A stretch of DNA of 64,000 nucleotides from Anaeramoeba ignava (Eukaryota; Metamonada; Anaeramoebidae). Of the stretch, positions 23,701 through 34,850 are shown one piece after another. How positions within the stretch are numbered: position 1 is the first letter of the stretch; each line of letters starts with the position of its first letter. A program made the position numbers and the translations under genes. The notes beneath the pieces were generated by a model that was given only the letters and a program-made list of their open reading frames with translations, did not search any database and was not told where the DNA came from. The stretch is taken from contig JAPDFW010000033.1 in assembly GCA_028826165.1 (NCBI GenBank), positions 124,001-188,000 on the forward strand. The letters are read 5' to 3'.

Positions 23701-25413
23701 TCAAATTTAAATCAAATTTAAATCAAATTTAAATCAAATTTAAATCAAAATTAAATCAAATTTAAATCAAATTTAAAATCAAATTTTAAATCAAATTTAA
23801 ATCAAATTTAAATCAAATTTAAATCAAATCTAAATCAAATTTTAAATCAAATTTAAATCAAATTTAAATCAAATTTAAATCAAATTTAAATCAAATTTTA
23901 AATCAAATTTAAATCAAATTTAAATCAAATTTAAATCAAATCAAATTTAAATCAAATTAAAATCAAATTAAAATCAAATTTAAATCAAATCAAATTTAAA
24001 TCAAAATTAAATCAAATCTTAAATCAAATCTAAATCAAATCTAAATCAAATCAAATCAATTATTAAATTAAATCAAATTTAAATCAAATCTAAATCAAAT
24101 TTAAATTAAATCAAATTTAAATCAAATTTTAAATCAAATTTAAATCAAATTTAAAATCAAATTTTAAATCAAATTTAAATCAAATTTAAATCAAATTTAA
24201 ATCAAATTTAAATCAAATTTAAATCAAATTTAAATCAAATTTTAATCAAATTTAAATCAAATTTAAATCAAATTTAAATCAAATTTAAATCAAAATTAAA
24301 TTAAATCAAATTTAAATCAAAATTAAATTAAATCAAATTTAAATCAAATTTAAATCAAAATTAAATTAAATCAAATTTTAAATCAAATCTAAATCAAATT
24401 TAAATCAAATTTAAATCAAATTTAAATCAAATTTAAATCAAATTTTAAATCAAATTTAAATCAAATTTAAATCAAATTTAAATCAAATCTAAATCAAATT
24501 TAAATCAAATTTAAATCAAATTTAAATCAAATTCAAATCAAATTTAAATCAAAATTAAATCAAATTTAAATCAAATTTAAATCAAATTTAAATCAAATCT
24601 AAATCAAATCTAAATCAAATTTAAATTAAATCAAATTTAAATCAAATTAAAATCAAATTTTAATCAAATTTAAATCAAATTTTAAATCAAATTTAAATCA
24701 AATTTTAAATCAAATCTAAATCAAATTTAAATCAATATTCAAATCAATTTTAAATCAAATTAAATCTAAATTAAATCAAATTTAAATCAAAATTAAATTA
24801 AATCAAATTTAAATCAAATTTAAATTTAAATCAAAATTAAATCAAATTTTAAATCAATTTTTCTTAACTTGAATTATATATTTTTCCTTGAATTTGGAAA
24901 TTATTTGAAATAATTGTTTCAGATCTAATTTGATATTTTTTAAATAAATTAAATAACTTGTAAATTGTTAATCTTTCTTCATAATTTTGAGTTTGAATTA
25001 TATAAGAAAGTGAATTTAAAATAGATAAACGAAAAATAATATGATTCTTTTTGGAAACTTCAAGCTTTTTTTTTTGTTTATTTTTTTGGTTATTTAAATT
25101 TAAAAAAAAAATTTTTCTTAATTAGTTAAAAAAATAAAAAGAAAAATAAAAAAATTTTTTTATTTTATTATATACAATTGTGTTTTGATAATCAAGTATT
25201 TCCGTTGTTTTATTTTCTGTCCCAATTATTATTGTAATGTTTTCATGTGTTAAAATTAAATTTATAGGGAAAATTGTTTCTGAAATCCTTAACTGTTTAT
25301 TTTTAATTTTTTAATTTTTGTTTTTTTGTTTTTTTGTTTTTTACGTTAAATTGAGCTTTTCCTGTAATAAAAAGATGGCGAACATTTTCTTTAATCTTAT
25401 TTTTTAAAGACAT
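20763..25413 (-). CDS. hypothetical protein, 374 aa, with a 3.3-kb repeat intron
   Basis: Exons 25413-25345, 25292-25176, 25064-24869, 21611-21444 and 21337-20763 sum exactly to 375 codons. I do not recognise the family. The N-terminal half (HLFITGKAQF ... PINLILTHENITIIIGTENK) and the C-terminal half (VNLLNPNFSLVHKNIKLLV ... GNHCIYIQFINMNDSDRFA) both alternate beta-like stretches ending in a helix, as PH-like or clamp-like modules do. The middle has a basic proline-containing linker (FFKSPKNIEKHLGSPKK). No signal peptide or membrane segment is visible. The exon 5 acceptor was fixed by phase: only CAATAACAG leaves an open frame. Confidence in the gene is good because splicing closes; function is unknown. 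Confidence 0.7.
21612..24868 (-). repeat. giant intron of AAATTTAAATC units, 3257 nt
   Basis: The whole intron is AAATTTAAATC-type repeat on the + strand (10-11 bp period, ATTTAAATCA), with variants AAATCAAATCA, AAATTAATTC and AAATTTTAAATC. Longer blocks recur; one containing AAATCAAAATTAATTC appears near 22280, 22420, 22730 and 22880, which suggests segmental duplication inside the array. Confidence 0.9.
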
Positions 25414-25427
25414 TTTTTAAAAAAGCA

Positions 25428-25459
<32 letters not shown>

Positions 25460-25693
25460 GAAAGAAATAAAAAATGAAAGTTGAAAAAAAAAATTTTTCA
25501 AAAAGTGGAATAATCAAAAAAAAATTTCGAAATTTAATTTCTTTTCTTTTTAAAAATCTTTTCTTTTTAAAAATCTTTTCTTTTCTTTTTATGTATTTAA
25601 TTTTAATTGATTTTATTTTGAAATAAGAAATTTGATTTGAATTAGAAAAAAGAAAAAAGAAAAAAGAAAAGAAAAAAAAAATTTAAAATGAAT

Positions 25694-27259
25694 CTATTTT
25701 TCGGAAATATAATTCCAAAGTCCATCAGTTAAATGATGGATTGTTTGAGCAGCAACACCTTTTTTAACAACAGGACTATAAAAAGTTTTTAATTTTAATT
25801 ATAATTTTTTTATCCGATTTTAATTTTTAGTTTTAATTTTAATTTTAATTTTTAATTTTAATATTAATTTTAATATTAATTTTAAATTTTAATTTTAATA
25901 TTAATTTTAATTTCAATATTAATTTTAATTCTTAATTTACATTTGAGAAGTTTCAACTTCTAAAACTCCAATTCCAAGTGCATGTTTTTTATCTTCTGCC
26001 ATAATTGCAATCATTGAACCTTTTGGTATATTTTCTTCTGGTAATTTTCCTCCTTTTGAAATTAATCCTGGTATCATTACATCTGCTCCTCCAATAATAT
26101 GTCGAATTGCTCCTTCATCAACTTGAATTGGTGGAAGTATATCAGGATCTTTAATATTAATATTAATATTAATTTTAATTTTAATTTTAATTTTAATTTT
26201 AATTTTCATTTTAATTTTGATTTTAATTTTAATTATAATTTTAATTTTAATTTTAATTTTAATTTTAATTTTAATATTAATTTTGATTTTAATTTTAATT
26301 TTAATTGTAATTTTAATTTTAATTTTAATTTTAATTTTAAATTAAATTTATAAATGAATTTTAATTTTAATTTTAATTTTAATTTTAATTTTAATTTTAA
26401 TTTTAAATTAAATTTATAAATGAATTTTAATTTTAATTTTAATTTTAATTTTAATTTTAATTTTTAATTTTAATTTTAATTTTAATATGAATTTTAATTT
26501 TGATTTTAATTTTAATTTTGATTTTAATTTTTAAATTCAAAATGAATTTTAATTATAATTTTAATTTTAATTTAAATTTAATATTAATTTTAATTTTAAT
26601 TTTAATTTTAATTTTAATTTTAATTTTAAATTTTAATTTTAATTTTAATTTTAATTTTTAATTTTAATTTTATTAATTTTTAAATTTAATATTAATTTTA
26701 ATTTTAATTTTAATTTTAATTTTAATTTTAATTTTAAATTTTTTAATTTTAATTTTAATTTTAATTTTAATTTTAATTTTTAATTTTAATTTTAAAATAA
26801 TTTTAATTTTAATTTTAATTTTTAATTTTAATTTTAATTTTAATTTTAATTTTAATTTTAATTTTAATATTAATTTTAATTATAATTTTAATTTTAATTT
26901 TAATTTTAATTTTAATTTTAATATTAATTTTAATTATAATTTTAATTATAATTTCAATTTTAATTTTAATTTTAATTTTAATTTTAATTTTTATATTAAC
27001 AAGAATGTAAAAGTTTTAAAGTAGGAAAAAAAGGACCGTCTCTTATAGAAAAGAAAAGAACAGTATTATTAAAAGCAAAGAGTTGAATTTTATTTGAACA
27101 TTTTATAACAACAATTGAGTTTTTTTTCTGAAAAAGATCCTGAATAAAAGTTTCTAAAGAAGGATATTGATTAAGAAGTTGTTGTTTCATTTTTTTTTTA
27201 ACGGATGTTTTAGCTAAATTTTGTCCACTAATTTCTTCTGATAAATCTTTACGAAACAT
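25694..27259 (-). CDS. MCTS1: MCTS1/Tma20 homologue (PUA-domain translation reinitiation/recycling factor)
   Basis: Exons 27259-27001, 26148-25941 and 25775-25694 give 182 aa; human MCTS1 has 181. The N-terminal domain contains the conserved FFSIRDGPFFPTLKLLHSY stretch (human RQREGPFYPTLRLLHKY). The PUA domain follows with ILPPIQVDEGAIRHII, GGADVMIPGL, IAIMAEDKKHALGIGV and the terminal HHLTDGLWNY. MCTS1 pairs with DENR to release deacylated tRNA from post-termination 40S subunits and to promote reinitiation. Intron 1 (852 nt) is TTTTAA repeat. Intron 2 (165 nt) holds one AAAATCGGATAAAAA near its acceptor. The start lies 74 bp from the divergent SUN-like gene. Confidence 0.93.
26149..27000 (-). 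repeat. (TTTTAA)n intron, 852 nt
   Basis: First intron of the MCTS1 gene, donor GTTAAT and acceptor TATTAAAG. It is nearly uniform TTTTAA with TTTAATAT variants. The + strand (NF)n frame in it is an artefact. Confidence 0.85.
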
Positions 27260-27333
27260 TTTTTCAAAAAAGAAAAAATGAAAAAAATTTTTTTTTTAAT
27301 TTTTTTTTTCATTTTTTTTTTCATTTTTTTTAA

Positions 27334-29323
27334 ATGAAATTATTCTTTTTCTTTTTCTTTTTCTTTTTATTTTTTTTCTTTAATTTTTCTTTTCAAAAAA
27401 AATACGTTTCTTTTGATTGTTTATCAAATTTATCACTTGAACAAGAGTTTTTCTTTCATAATTTAATTTCTGGAACAATTTCAGATTCATTTGATTCAAT
27501 TTTTTCCAATTCAAAAGAAAATCAATTAGAAAATCAATTAGAAAATCAATTAGAAAATCAAAATCAATTTGAAAATCAAAAAGAAAATCAATTTGAAAAT
27601 CAAAATCAAAATGAAATAGAAAATCAATTAGAATATCAAAATCAATTAGAAAATCAAATAGAAAATCAAAATGAAATAGAAAATCAAAATCAAAATCAAA
27701 ATCAAAATGAATTAGAAAATCAAAATCAAAATCAAAATCAAAATCAAAATCAAATAGAAAATCAATTTGAAAATCAATTAGAAAATCAAAATCAATTAGA
27801 AAATCAATTTGAAAATCAATTAGAAAATCAAAATCAATTAGAAAATCAAATTGAAAATCAATTAGAAAATCAAAATCAAAATAAAAATAAAAATCAAAAT
27901 CAAAATCAAAATCAAAATCAAAATCAAAATCAATTAGAAAATCAAAATGAAATAGAAAATCAAAATCAAAATAAAAATCAAAATCAATTAGAAAATCAAA
28001 ATCAAAATCAAATAGAAAATCAAAATAAAAATCAAAATAAAAATCAAAATAAAAATCAAAATCAAAATCAAAATCAAAATCAAAATCAAAATCAAAATCA
28101 AAATCAAAATCAAATAGAAAATCAAAATCAAAATCAATTTGAAAATCAAATAGAAAATCAATTAAAAAATGAAAAACTAACTTACCATGAAAAAATTACA
28201 CAAAGAAGAATAGACAGTAACTTCAATTACGCTTCTTCTGATTGCGGCGCAAAAGTACTCGAAAAAAATGAAAAAATAACAAATCCAAGTGCAATATTAA
28301 AAAATTCCAAAGATACATACATGCTTTCACCTTGTGAAACCAAAGAAGGAAACATATTCATAACAATCGTTTTATGCGAAGAAATTATCCTGGAAAGATT
28401 TTCAATTTCAAATTATGAATATTTTTCTTCAATGTTTAAAGATTTCCAAATTTATGGAGCTGATTCAATCCCAAATAATATGGAAGACTGGGTTCTTCTT
28501 GGGAATTTCACAGCAAATAACACACGATCAACACAAACATTCACACTTAAAAAACCAGTCTCAGTCAAATTTGTTAAATTTGTTTTTTTGGATCATTATG
28601 GAAATGAATATTTTTGTCCAATCACATCCATAAATGTTTTTGGAAGAGGTTTATTAGAGGATTTAAAAAATATTTATCATAATTCACACAAACAATATAA
28701 TTCAAGTGAAATTTATAACAACATTTATAACAACAACCAAAAACAACAGCATGAATAACACCGAGAAATATAATTATCCTTTGGATTCATTTTTGAAGAA
28801 AATCAAAAATTTGGAAACACAAGAATTTCAACCACAAATCAACTCATTACACTTGGGAATCAATCACGAAAATATTTTACAAAATTTATCTATTATCAAA
28901 CATTTTTTGATGGGATCATCTTCAAAGTTTTTTGATTCGGATTCTTATTTAGATTCTGAAAATACTGGGAAACTTTCTTCAAAATCAATTTTGGCAGAAA
29001 TGGTTGAAAGAATAATTTCTATTGAAAATTCTATTCAATTAATTTCTTATGTTGTTGAAAATTATACTATTGAATATTTTAAAAATTTGGAACTTTTTCA
29101 ACAACAAACTTTAAATATAAACGAAATGAAAAATCAAATTGAGCAATTATTTAAAAATGATGAAGATTCAAATCAACAAATTTTACAATTAAAAAAATCT
29201 CAAGAAAAATTTATTTTAAATGATAAAATTTTTTGGGGAATGATTTTGATAATTTGTTTATTATTTTGTGTCATTTCCATTTTAATTTCCATTTTTTTTA
29301 TAAAATTTCTTAAAAAGAATTAA
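27334..29323 (+). CDS. SUN-like (SUCO/Slp1 type) ER membrane protein, one frame break
   Basis: A hydrophobic signal peptide (poly-Phe core, ending NFSFQ) leads into a long Asn/Gln/Glu tract (LENQ, NQNQ, IENQ; residues about 65-285). A SUN-like domain follows at about 295-440: NYASSDCGAKVLEKN, DTYMLSPCE, CEEIILERFSISNYEYFSS, then HYGNEYFCPITSINVFGRG. These are the family cysteines and the NFE-FSS motif of SUCO/Slp1/Opt proteins, which act in ER quality control and extracellular matrix secretion. The frame then stops at 28758, but an overlapping +1 frame continues from about 28706 to 29323 with a helical region and a C-terminal transmembrane segment (FWGMILIICLLFCVISILIS). Removing one base from the A run near 28740 would give 662 aa with the expected topology. 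It is unclear whether this is an assembly indel or real. Confidence 0.8.
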
Positions 29324-29480
29324 AAAAATATTTGAATAAAAAGATTTGAATAAAAAGATTTGAATATAAAGATTTTTTTGATTTTTGGTTTTTATGTTTC
29401 AAATAAATGTGAAATTAAAATCAATTAATTCTTTTTTTTAAAAAAATAAAAAATAAAAAATAAAATAAAAAAACTTTTTA

Positions 29481-31876
29481 TCATATATCAAGCCATTCAT
29501 CAAAATTATATAAATTTTCGTTTTGATTTTGATTTTCTAATTGATTTTGTATTTCTTTTTCAATTTGATTTTGAATTTCTTTTTCAATTTGATTTTGTAT
29601 TTCTTTTTCAATTTCTTTTTCAATTTTTAAATTATTTCCATTTCCATTTCCATTTGAATTTTCATTTGAATTTTGATTTGAATTTTGATTTGAATTTTCA
29701 TTTGAATTTTGATTTGAATTTTGATTTGAATTTTCATTTGAATTTTCATTTGAAATTTGATTTGAATTTTCATTTGAATTTTCATTTTGATTTTCTAAAT
29801 GATTTTTTATTTCTTTTTTTATTTCTTTTTGTATTTCATTTTGTATTTCATTTTGAATTTTATTTTGAACTTCATTTTGAATTTGATTTTTGAATTCAAT
29901 ATTATCAATTGAGTTATTTATTTTTCTAAATTGTTTATTATTTGGGGTAGATTCATTAAAATCTCTTTCTGATTCACCATCAAAAGTATCAAGACTATGA
30001 CTAACAGTCAATTTATTAATAAGTTCACTTTCAAGATCATCAGTTGAAGATTTTGATTTAAGTTCATTTTCTTTTCTAGTGATTGCAAGTTTTTTTTTCA
30101 CAACTTCTTTTACTCCACTTATAACAAATTTTCTTAATGATTCTTTTGGAGATACTGCTTGTCTAAATGTTTCTGCTTCATTTGCTTCTCCATCTCCTTT
30201 TTTAATTGGATGATTTCTTCCTTTTTCTAGTGATTTTTGTCCTGTTTGTACAAATATTTCATGCTCAATTAATGGTAATTTTTCAATTGAATTAAAACAA
30301 TTATTTTCTATTGCAATTTCGCATTTGCTATTGAATTTGGATAATTCTTCTGCTGGATTTTCTGCCAATAAATTATTATCTAATGTGAGAATTTCTAAAT
30401 TTGGAAGTTCTGCAAGATGAGCAGGAAATCTTTTTAAAAAATTATGATTCAACTATTTTTAATTTTGATTTTAATTTAAAAAGAAATTTTAATTTTAATT
30501 TTAATTTTAATTTTAATTTTAATTTTAATTTTAAATTTTAATTTTAATTTTAATTTTAAATTTAATTTTAATTTTAATTTTAATTTTAATTTTAATATTA
30601 ATTTTAAATTTTAATTTTAATTATAATTTTAATATTAATTTTAAATTTTAATTTTAATTTTAATTTTAATTTTAATTTTATTTTAAATTTAAATTTAATT
30701 TTAATTTTAATTTTAATTTTAATTTTAATTTAAATTTTAATTATAATTTTAATTTTTACTTTAATTTTTTGAAGTGATTTTAATTCTGATAAACTTTTTG
30801 GAACAGAAACCAAAAGATTTGTGTTTGCATATAATATCTTCAAATTTTTCAATTCAGAAACTGAATTTGGAATATGTTTCACATCATTATTATTAAAATA
30901 AAAAGCTTGTAAATTACTGAGTTTTCCAATACTATGTGGGATTTTTGTTAATCGATTTTCATTAATATGAAGGAATCGTAAATTTTTTAATTTGAAAATT
31001 TCTGCTGGTATTTCATTTATCAAATTATTTTTTAAATTTAAACTTTGCAAATTCGATAAATTTGTTAATTCTCTATTATTTATTTAAAAATTAAAATTAA
31101 ATTTAAAATTAAAATTAAAATTAAAATTATTGAAATTAAAATTAAAAATTAAAATTAATATTGAAATTAAATTTAATATTAAAATTAATTTTAAAATTAA
31201 TATAAAAATTAAAATTAAAATTCATTTTGAAATTAAAATTAAAATTAAAATTAATATAAAAATTAAAAATGAATTTGTTTTGGAAATTAATATTAAAATT
31301 AAAATTAATTTTAAAATTTAAATCAAAATTAAAATTAAAATTTAAAATTTAAATCAAAATTAAAATTAAAATTCATTTTAAAATTAAAATTAAAATTAAA
31401 ATTAATATTAAAATTAAAATTCATTTTAAAATTAAAATTAAATTTGTTTTGGAAATTACTTTGGAATTTCTTTTAAACAATTATAACTTAGATCTAAAAC
31501 CCAAAGATTTTTTAATTTTTGAATTTCAGGAGGAATTGCAACAATACTAAAAAAAATAAAATAAATTAAAATAAAAAATTAAATAAATTAAAAAAAATTA
31601 AAATAAAAAAAATTCAAACAAATTTCTTGAACAAGATAAATGTTGTAAATTTGTCAAGTTGAATAATTGAACGTCAAGATCAACCAAAATATTATCAGTT
31701 AAATGAAGAGACACCAATTCTTTCAATTTAAAAACTGATTGAGGAATAGAACAAAGACACATTGTGTTTAATGACATTGTTGGTGATTGACCATTTTTAT
31801 AATTGGATATTTCTTCATGTGCTTGTTTTCTCCCTTCATGAATAAAATCATCTTGTGCGCAACATTTTGAAAACAT
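29481..31876 (-). CDS. leucine-rich-repeat protein with low-complexity C-tail
   Basis: Exons 31876-31620, 31546-31460, 31072-30760 and 30452-29481 close to 543 codons. About ten LRRs run from residue 35 to 260 in the form LxxLxxLxLxxNxLxxIPxxI (for example LKNLRFLHINENRLTKIP and LSNLQAFYFNNNDVKHIP), the 23-residue class of Ras-suppressor/SHOC2-like and plant PIRL proteins. The C-terminal 280 residues have a basic stretch, then a tract of ENSNQNSN and QKEIKKEI repeats, ending NFDEWLDI. No kinase, GTPase or membrane domain is seen, so a cytosolic scaffold role is inferred. Introns 2 and 3 are TTTTAA/AAAATT repeats on opposite strands. Confidence 0.85.
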
Positions 31877-32132
31877 ATTCTAAAAAAAGAAAAAATGATT
31901 ATTTTTTTTTTTAATTTTTTTTTTTTTTTTTCTTTTTTATTTTTTTTGTTGACTCATAAAATCCCAAAAAAAAAAAAGAAAAAGAAAATCCATTTTAAAC
32001 TTATTTAAAAAAAAATTCCAAATCATTTCCTAATTTTAATTCAAAATCAATTATAGAATTAATTCAAAAATCAATTTTGAAACCAATTTTGAAATGATCA
32101 AAAAAAAAAAACTTTTTTTTTAAATTTAATTT

Positions 32133-33947
32133 TTAAATCTTTTTTAAAAGTAAATCAATTATTGAATTTTCATTTAATTGATAATAATCTTTTAAATCAT
32201 CAAATTCTTCTTTTTTAATAATTTGATTTGTAATGTTTCTTTTGTTTCTTTTGTTTTTCTTCAAATTTATCATGATAAAGAAAATAAATTAATTGATGAA
32301 TTGTTGAAAATGATTTTTGTGAATAATCATGAACTTGATTTGATGAATCTTGAACATTTAGAAACATTCCTTTAAATAATTCACTTCTTATTATTAATAT
32401 TAATTTATGAACTTTAATTTCTTTTTTTTCAATAATTATTTTAAAATCTTTTGTTTCATTTTCTTGATATAATTTTGATAAATCTTTTATTATTCCTTTT
32501 CTTCCTTTTTTTGAATTAATCCAATTTGAATCAAATCCAATTTCTTTAAAAAATTCTTCAACTTCATTTTCATTTTCATTTAGATTTAAAATTTCATCTT
32601 CATTTTCATTTTCACTTTCATTTTCATCTTGAATTAAATTTTGATAAATTTGATTCAAATTAGGAAATCCAGTATAAACGAAATTAACAACATTTTCAAC
32701 ATATTCTTTTGATTTTTTTGAACAATTAATAATAAATTTGTTTAAATTTTTAATATTATTATCAAATCTTTTTAAAAGAATTAATTTATGAAGATTAAAT
32801 TTGAAACCATCTTTTGATTGAATTACCAAATCTGAAAAATTATCATTTGAATTTAATAATTGATTCATATCTTGATTAATTGAATAAATTTTCAAAAATA
32901 ATTCAATTAATTCATTTGTAATTTGATTTTGTTTCAAATCAAAAATATTTGCATCATTCATTATCATAAATTCAATTAAATCTTTTCTTTTTTCATCAAT
33001 TAATATTGAAAGAGCAGTTTGATTATCATTTGTTTTTGAATTAATATCAATTCCTTTTGAAATTAAATATTGAATAATCTCAAGTGATGAATTATATTCA
33101 CAAGCATAATGTAAAGCAGTTTCATTTTTATTTGTTTTTGCATTAATATCAATTCCTTTGGAAATTAAATATTGAATAATTTCAATTGGTGAATTATATC
33201 TGCAAATAAGATGTAAAACAGTTTCATTTTTATTTGTTTTTGAATTAATATCAATTCCTTTTTCAACTAAATATTTAATAATTTCAAATGATGAATTTGG
33301 ATTTTTATTTAAGCAATATGTAAAACAGTTTCATTATTATCATTTGTTTTTGAATTAATATCAATTCCTTTTGAAATTAAATATTGAATAATTTCAAGTG
33401 ATGAATTATATCTACAAGCATAATGTAAAGCAGTTTCATTATCATCTGTTTTTGAATTAATATCAATTCCTTTTTCAACTAAATATTGAATAATTTCAAG
33501 TGATAAATTATATCTACAAGCAAGATGTAAAGCAGTTAGATTATCATTTGTTTTTGAATTAATATTAATTCCTTTTGAAATTAAATATTCAATAATTTCA
33601 AGTGATGAATTATATCTACAAGCATAATGTAAAACTGTTTCTTTATTATCATTTGTTTTTGAATTAATATCAATTCCTTTTGAAATTAGAAGTTCAATAA
33701 TTTCAAGTGATGAATTGTTTATAATTGAAATATGAAGTGAATTTCTTCCTAATTTATCTGTTAATTTTGGATTTGCTCCTTTTGAAATTAATTCTTCAAT
33801 TATTTCTTTTGAAACTTGTTTTTCGATTGCAAAATGTAAAATTAGTTTATTTTCTTTTATTAATTCATTTTCTGAAATGTTTTTAATTTCTTTTAATTTT
33901 TCAATATTATTTTCTTTAATAATTTCCCAAATATTATTTTGATTCAT
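32133..33947 (-). pseudogene. ankyrin-BTB paralogue 1, frame-broken
   Basis: The 5' part (33947-33309) encodes MNQNNIWEIIKENNIEKL followed by about five ankyrin repeats, nearly identical to the start of the 41274 gene. The frame stops after ETVLHIA because a GCTTGCTT expected from paralogues is only GCTT (four bases missing). The next frame resumes at CLNKNPNSS and runs through more ankyrin repeats into the BTB region (FSDLVIQSKDGFKFNLHKL) and second BTB (FKIIIEKKEIKVHKLILI). A second break at about 32220-32235 converts the conserved TKEITNQIIEEF to KKHYKSNY and stop, although homology to the paralogues' last residues continues to about 32133. Two independent lesions make a decaying copy likely. 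An assembly error cannot be excluded. Confidence 0.65.
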
Positions 33948-34047
33948 TTTTAAATTTAAAAAAAAAAGAAAATGAAAAAAATGGAAAAAAATTTGTTTTC
34001 ATTTTTTTCCTTTTTATTTTTTGAAAAGAAAAAAAGAAAATTAAATC
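33948..34047. promoter_or_regulatory. bidirectional promoter, 100 bp
   Basis: Gap between the divergent starts of ankyrin-BTB paralogue 1 (33947, -) and SPF27 (34048, +). It holds A/T tracts with repeated AAAAAATGGAAAAAAA-like strings. The segment just upstream of paralogue 1 (TTTAAATTTAAAAAAAA) is repeated at 41275 and 45444 upstream of the other two paralogues. Confidence 0.45.
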
Positions 34048-34689
34048 ATGTTTCAAAATCTAGATTTTTTAGCTTATTGCGATACACAAATCGAAAAACC
34101 AGAAATTAAACAAAAAGTTCAGAAATTAATTGAAGAAGAAAAAAGAAAAAGTATCAAAACAATAAATGAATATTTAAAAGAAATTACAAGTCAAGATCAA
34201 TTCAATCAAGAAGTTGATGATTTTCTCCTGAAAGAACTTGAAAGAATACAAAAAGAAAAAGAGAACCGATTAGATTTCGAAAAGAAGTATCAAGACGCTG
34301 TTGAATTGGATCTTGATTCTGTTGGAAATGATGTTGAAAAAATGAAAGAGAAAATTTCTTTAATGAAACAAAGTTTAGAAAATCAAAAAATTAAAATTGT
34401 AAATACTGAACTTCTTAGTGAATATGGAGAAAATCTGCATTTACAATTTAACTCTAATTTGAACTCAACAAAACAATTTTATGCAAATCAATTACAAAAA
34501 AATCAAGAAGAAATCCAGGAATTAAATAACAAAAGAATGTATTTGCAACTTTTAGAATTTAAAAATATTGAAAAAATGGAAAAACAATGGAATGATTTAG
34601 TTTCAAAAAATTTTAAAACAAGAAAAGCTTGTGAAAAAATGAATCAAGAATTTGAAGCATTGAATGAAGTTAAAAAAGCAAAGAAATGA
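34048..34689 (+). CDS. BCAS2: SPF27/BCAS2 homologue (Prp19/NTC splicing complex)
   Basis: Intronless frame of 213 aa; human BCAS2 has 225. The N-terminus LDFLAYCDTQIEKPEIKQKV ... LIEEEKRKS matches the family's LPYFDxxYExP...LVEEExRR region. The helical core has LENQKIKIVNTELLSEYGEN (human [20 protein letters not shown]). The C-terminal coiled coil contains the family-diagnostic MEKQWNDLVSKNF (human MESNWVSLVSKNY). SPF27 is a core subunit of the Prp19 complex that activates the spliceosome, fitting an intron-rich genome. The basic end VKKAKK follows a long helix. It sits between two ankyrin-BTB paralogues on the opposite strand, so it interrupts their tandem array. Confidence 0.88.
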   Translation: MFQNLDFLAYCDTQIEKPEIKQKVQKLIEEEKRKSIKTINEYLKEITSQDQFNQEVDDFLLKELERIQKEKENRLDFEKKYQDAVELDLDSVGNDVEKMKEKISLMKQSLENQKIKIVNTELLSEYGENLHLQFNSNLNSTKQFYANQLQKNQEEIQELNNKRMYLQLLEFKNIEKMEKQWNDLVSKNFKTRKACEKMNQEFEALNEVKKAKK

Positions 34690-34717
34690 TTAAAAAAAAA
34701 AGGAAAAAAAAATAATA

Positions 34718-34850
34718 AAATCTTTTTTAAAAGTAAATCAATTATTTTATTTTAATTTTGATTTTGAAATCTTTTTTAAAAGTAAATCAATTATTGAATT
34801 TTAATTTTAATTTTGAAATCTTTTTTAAAAGTAAATCAATTATTGAATTT
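34718..34850. repeat. triplicated 3' end of the ankyrin-BTB gene
   Basis: GAAATCTTTTTTAAAAGTAA and the following bases occur three times with a 48-49 bp period (about 34718, 34766, 34815). The innermost copies encode the last residues and the stop; the outer copy is 3' to it. The same element is repeated at about 41440 and 41520 at the end of the next paralogue. Confidence 0.75.
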
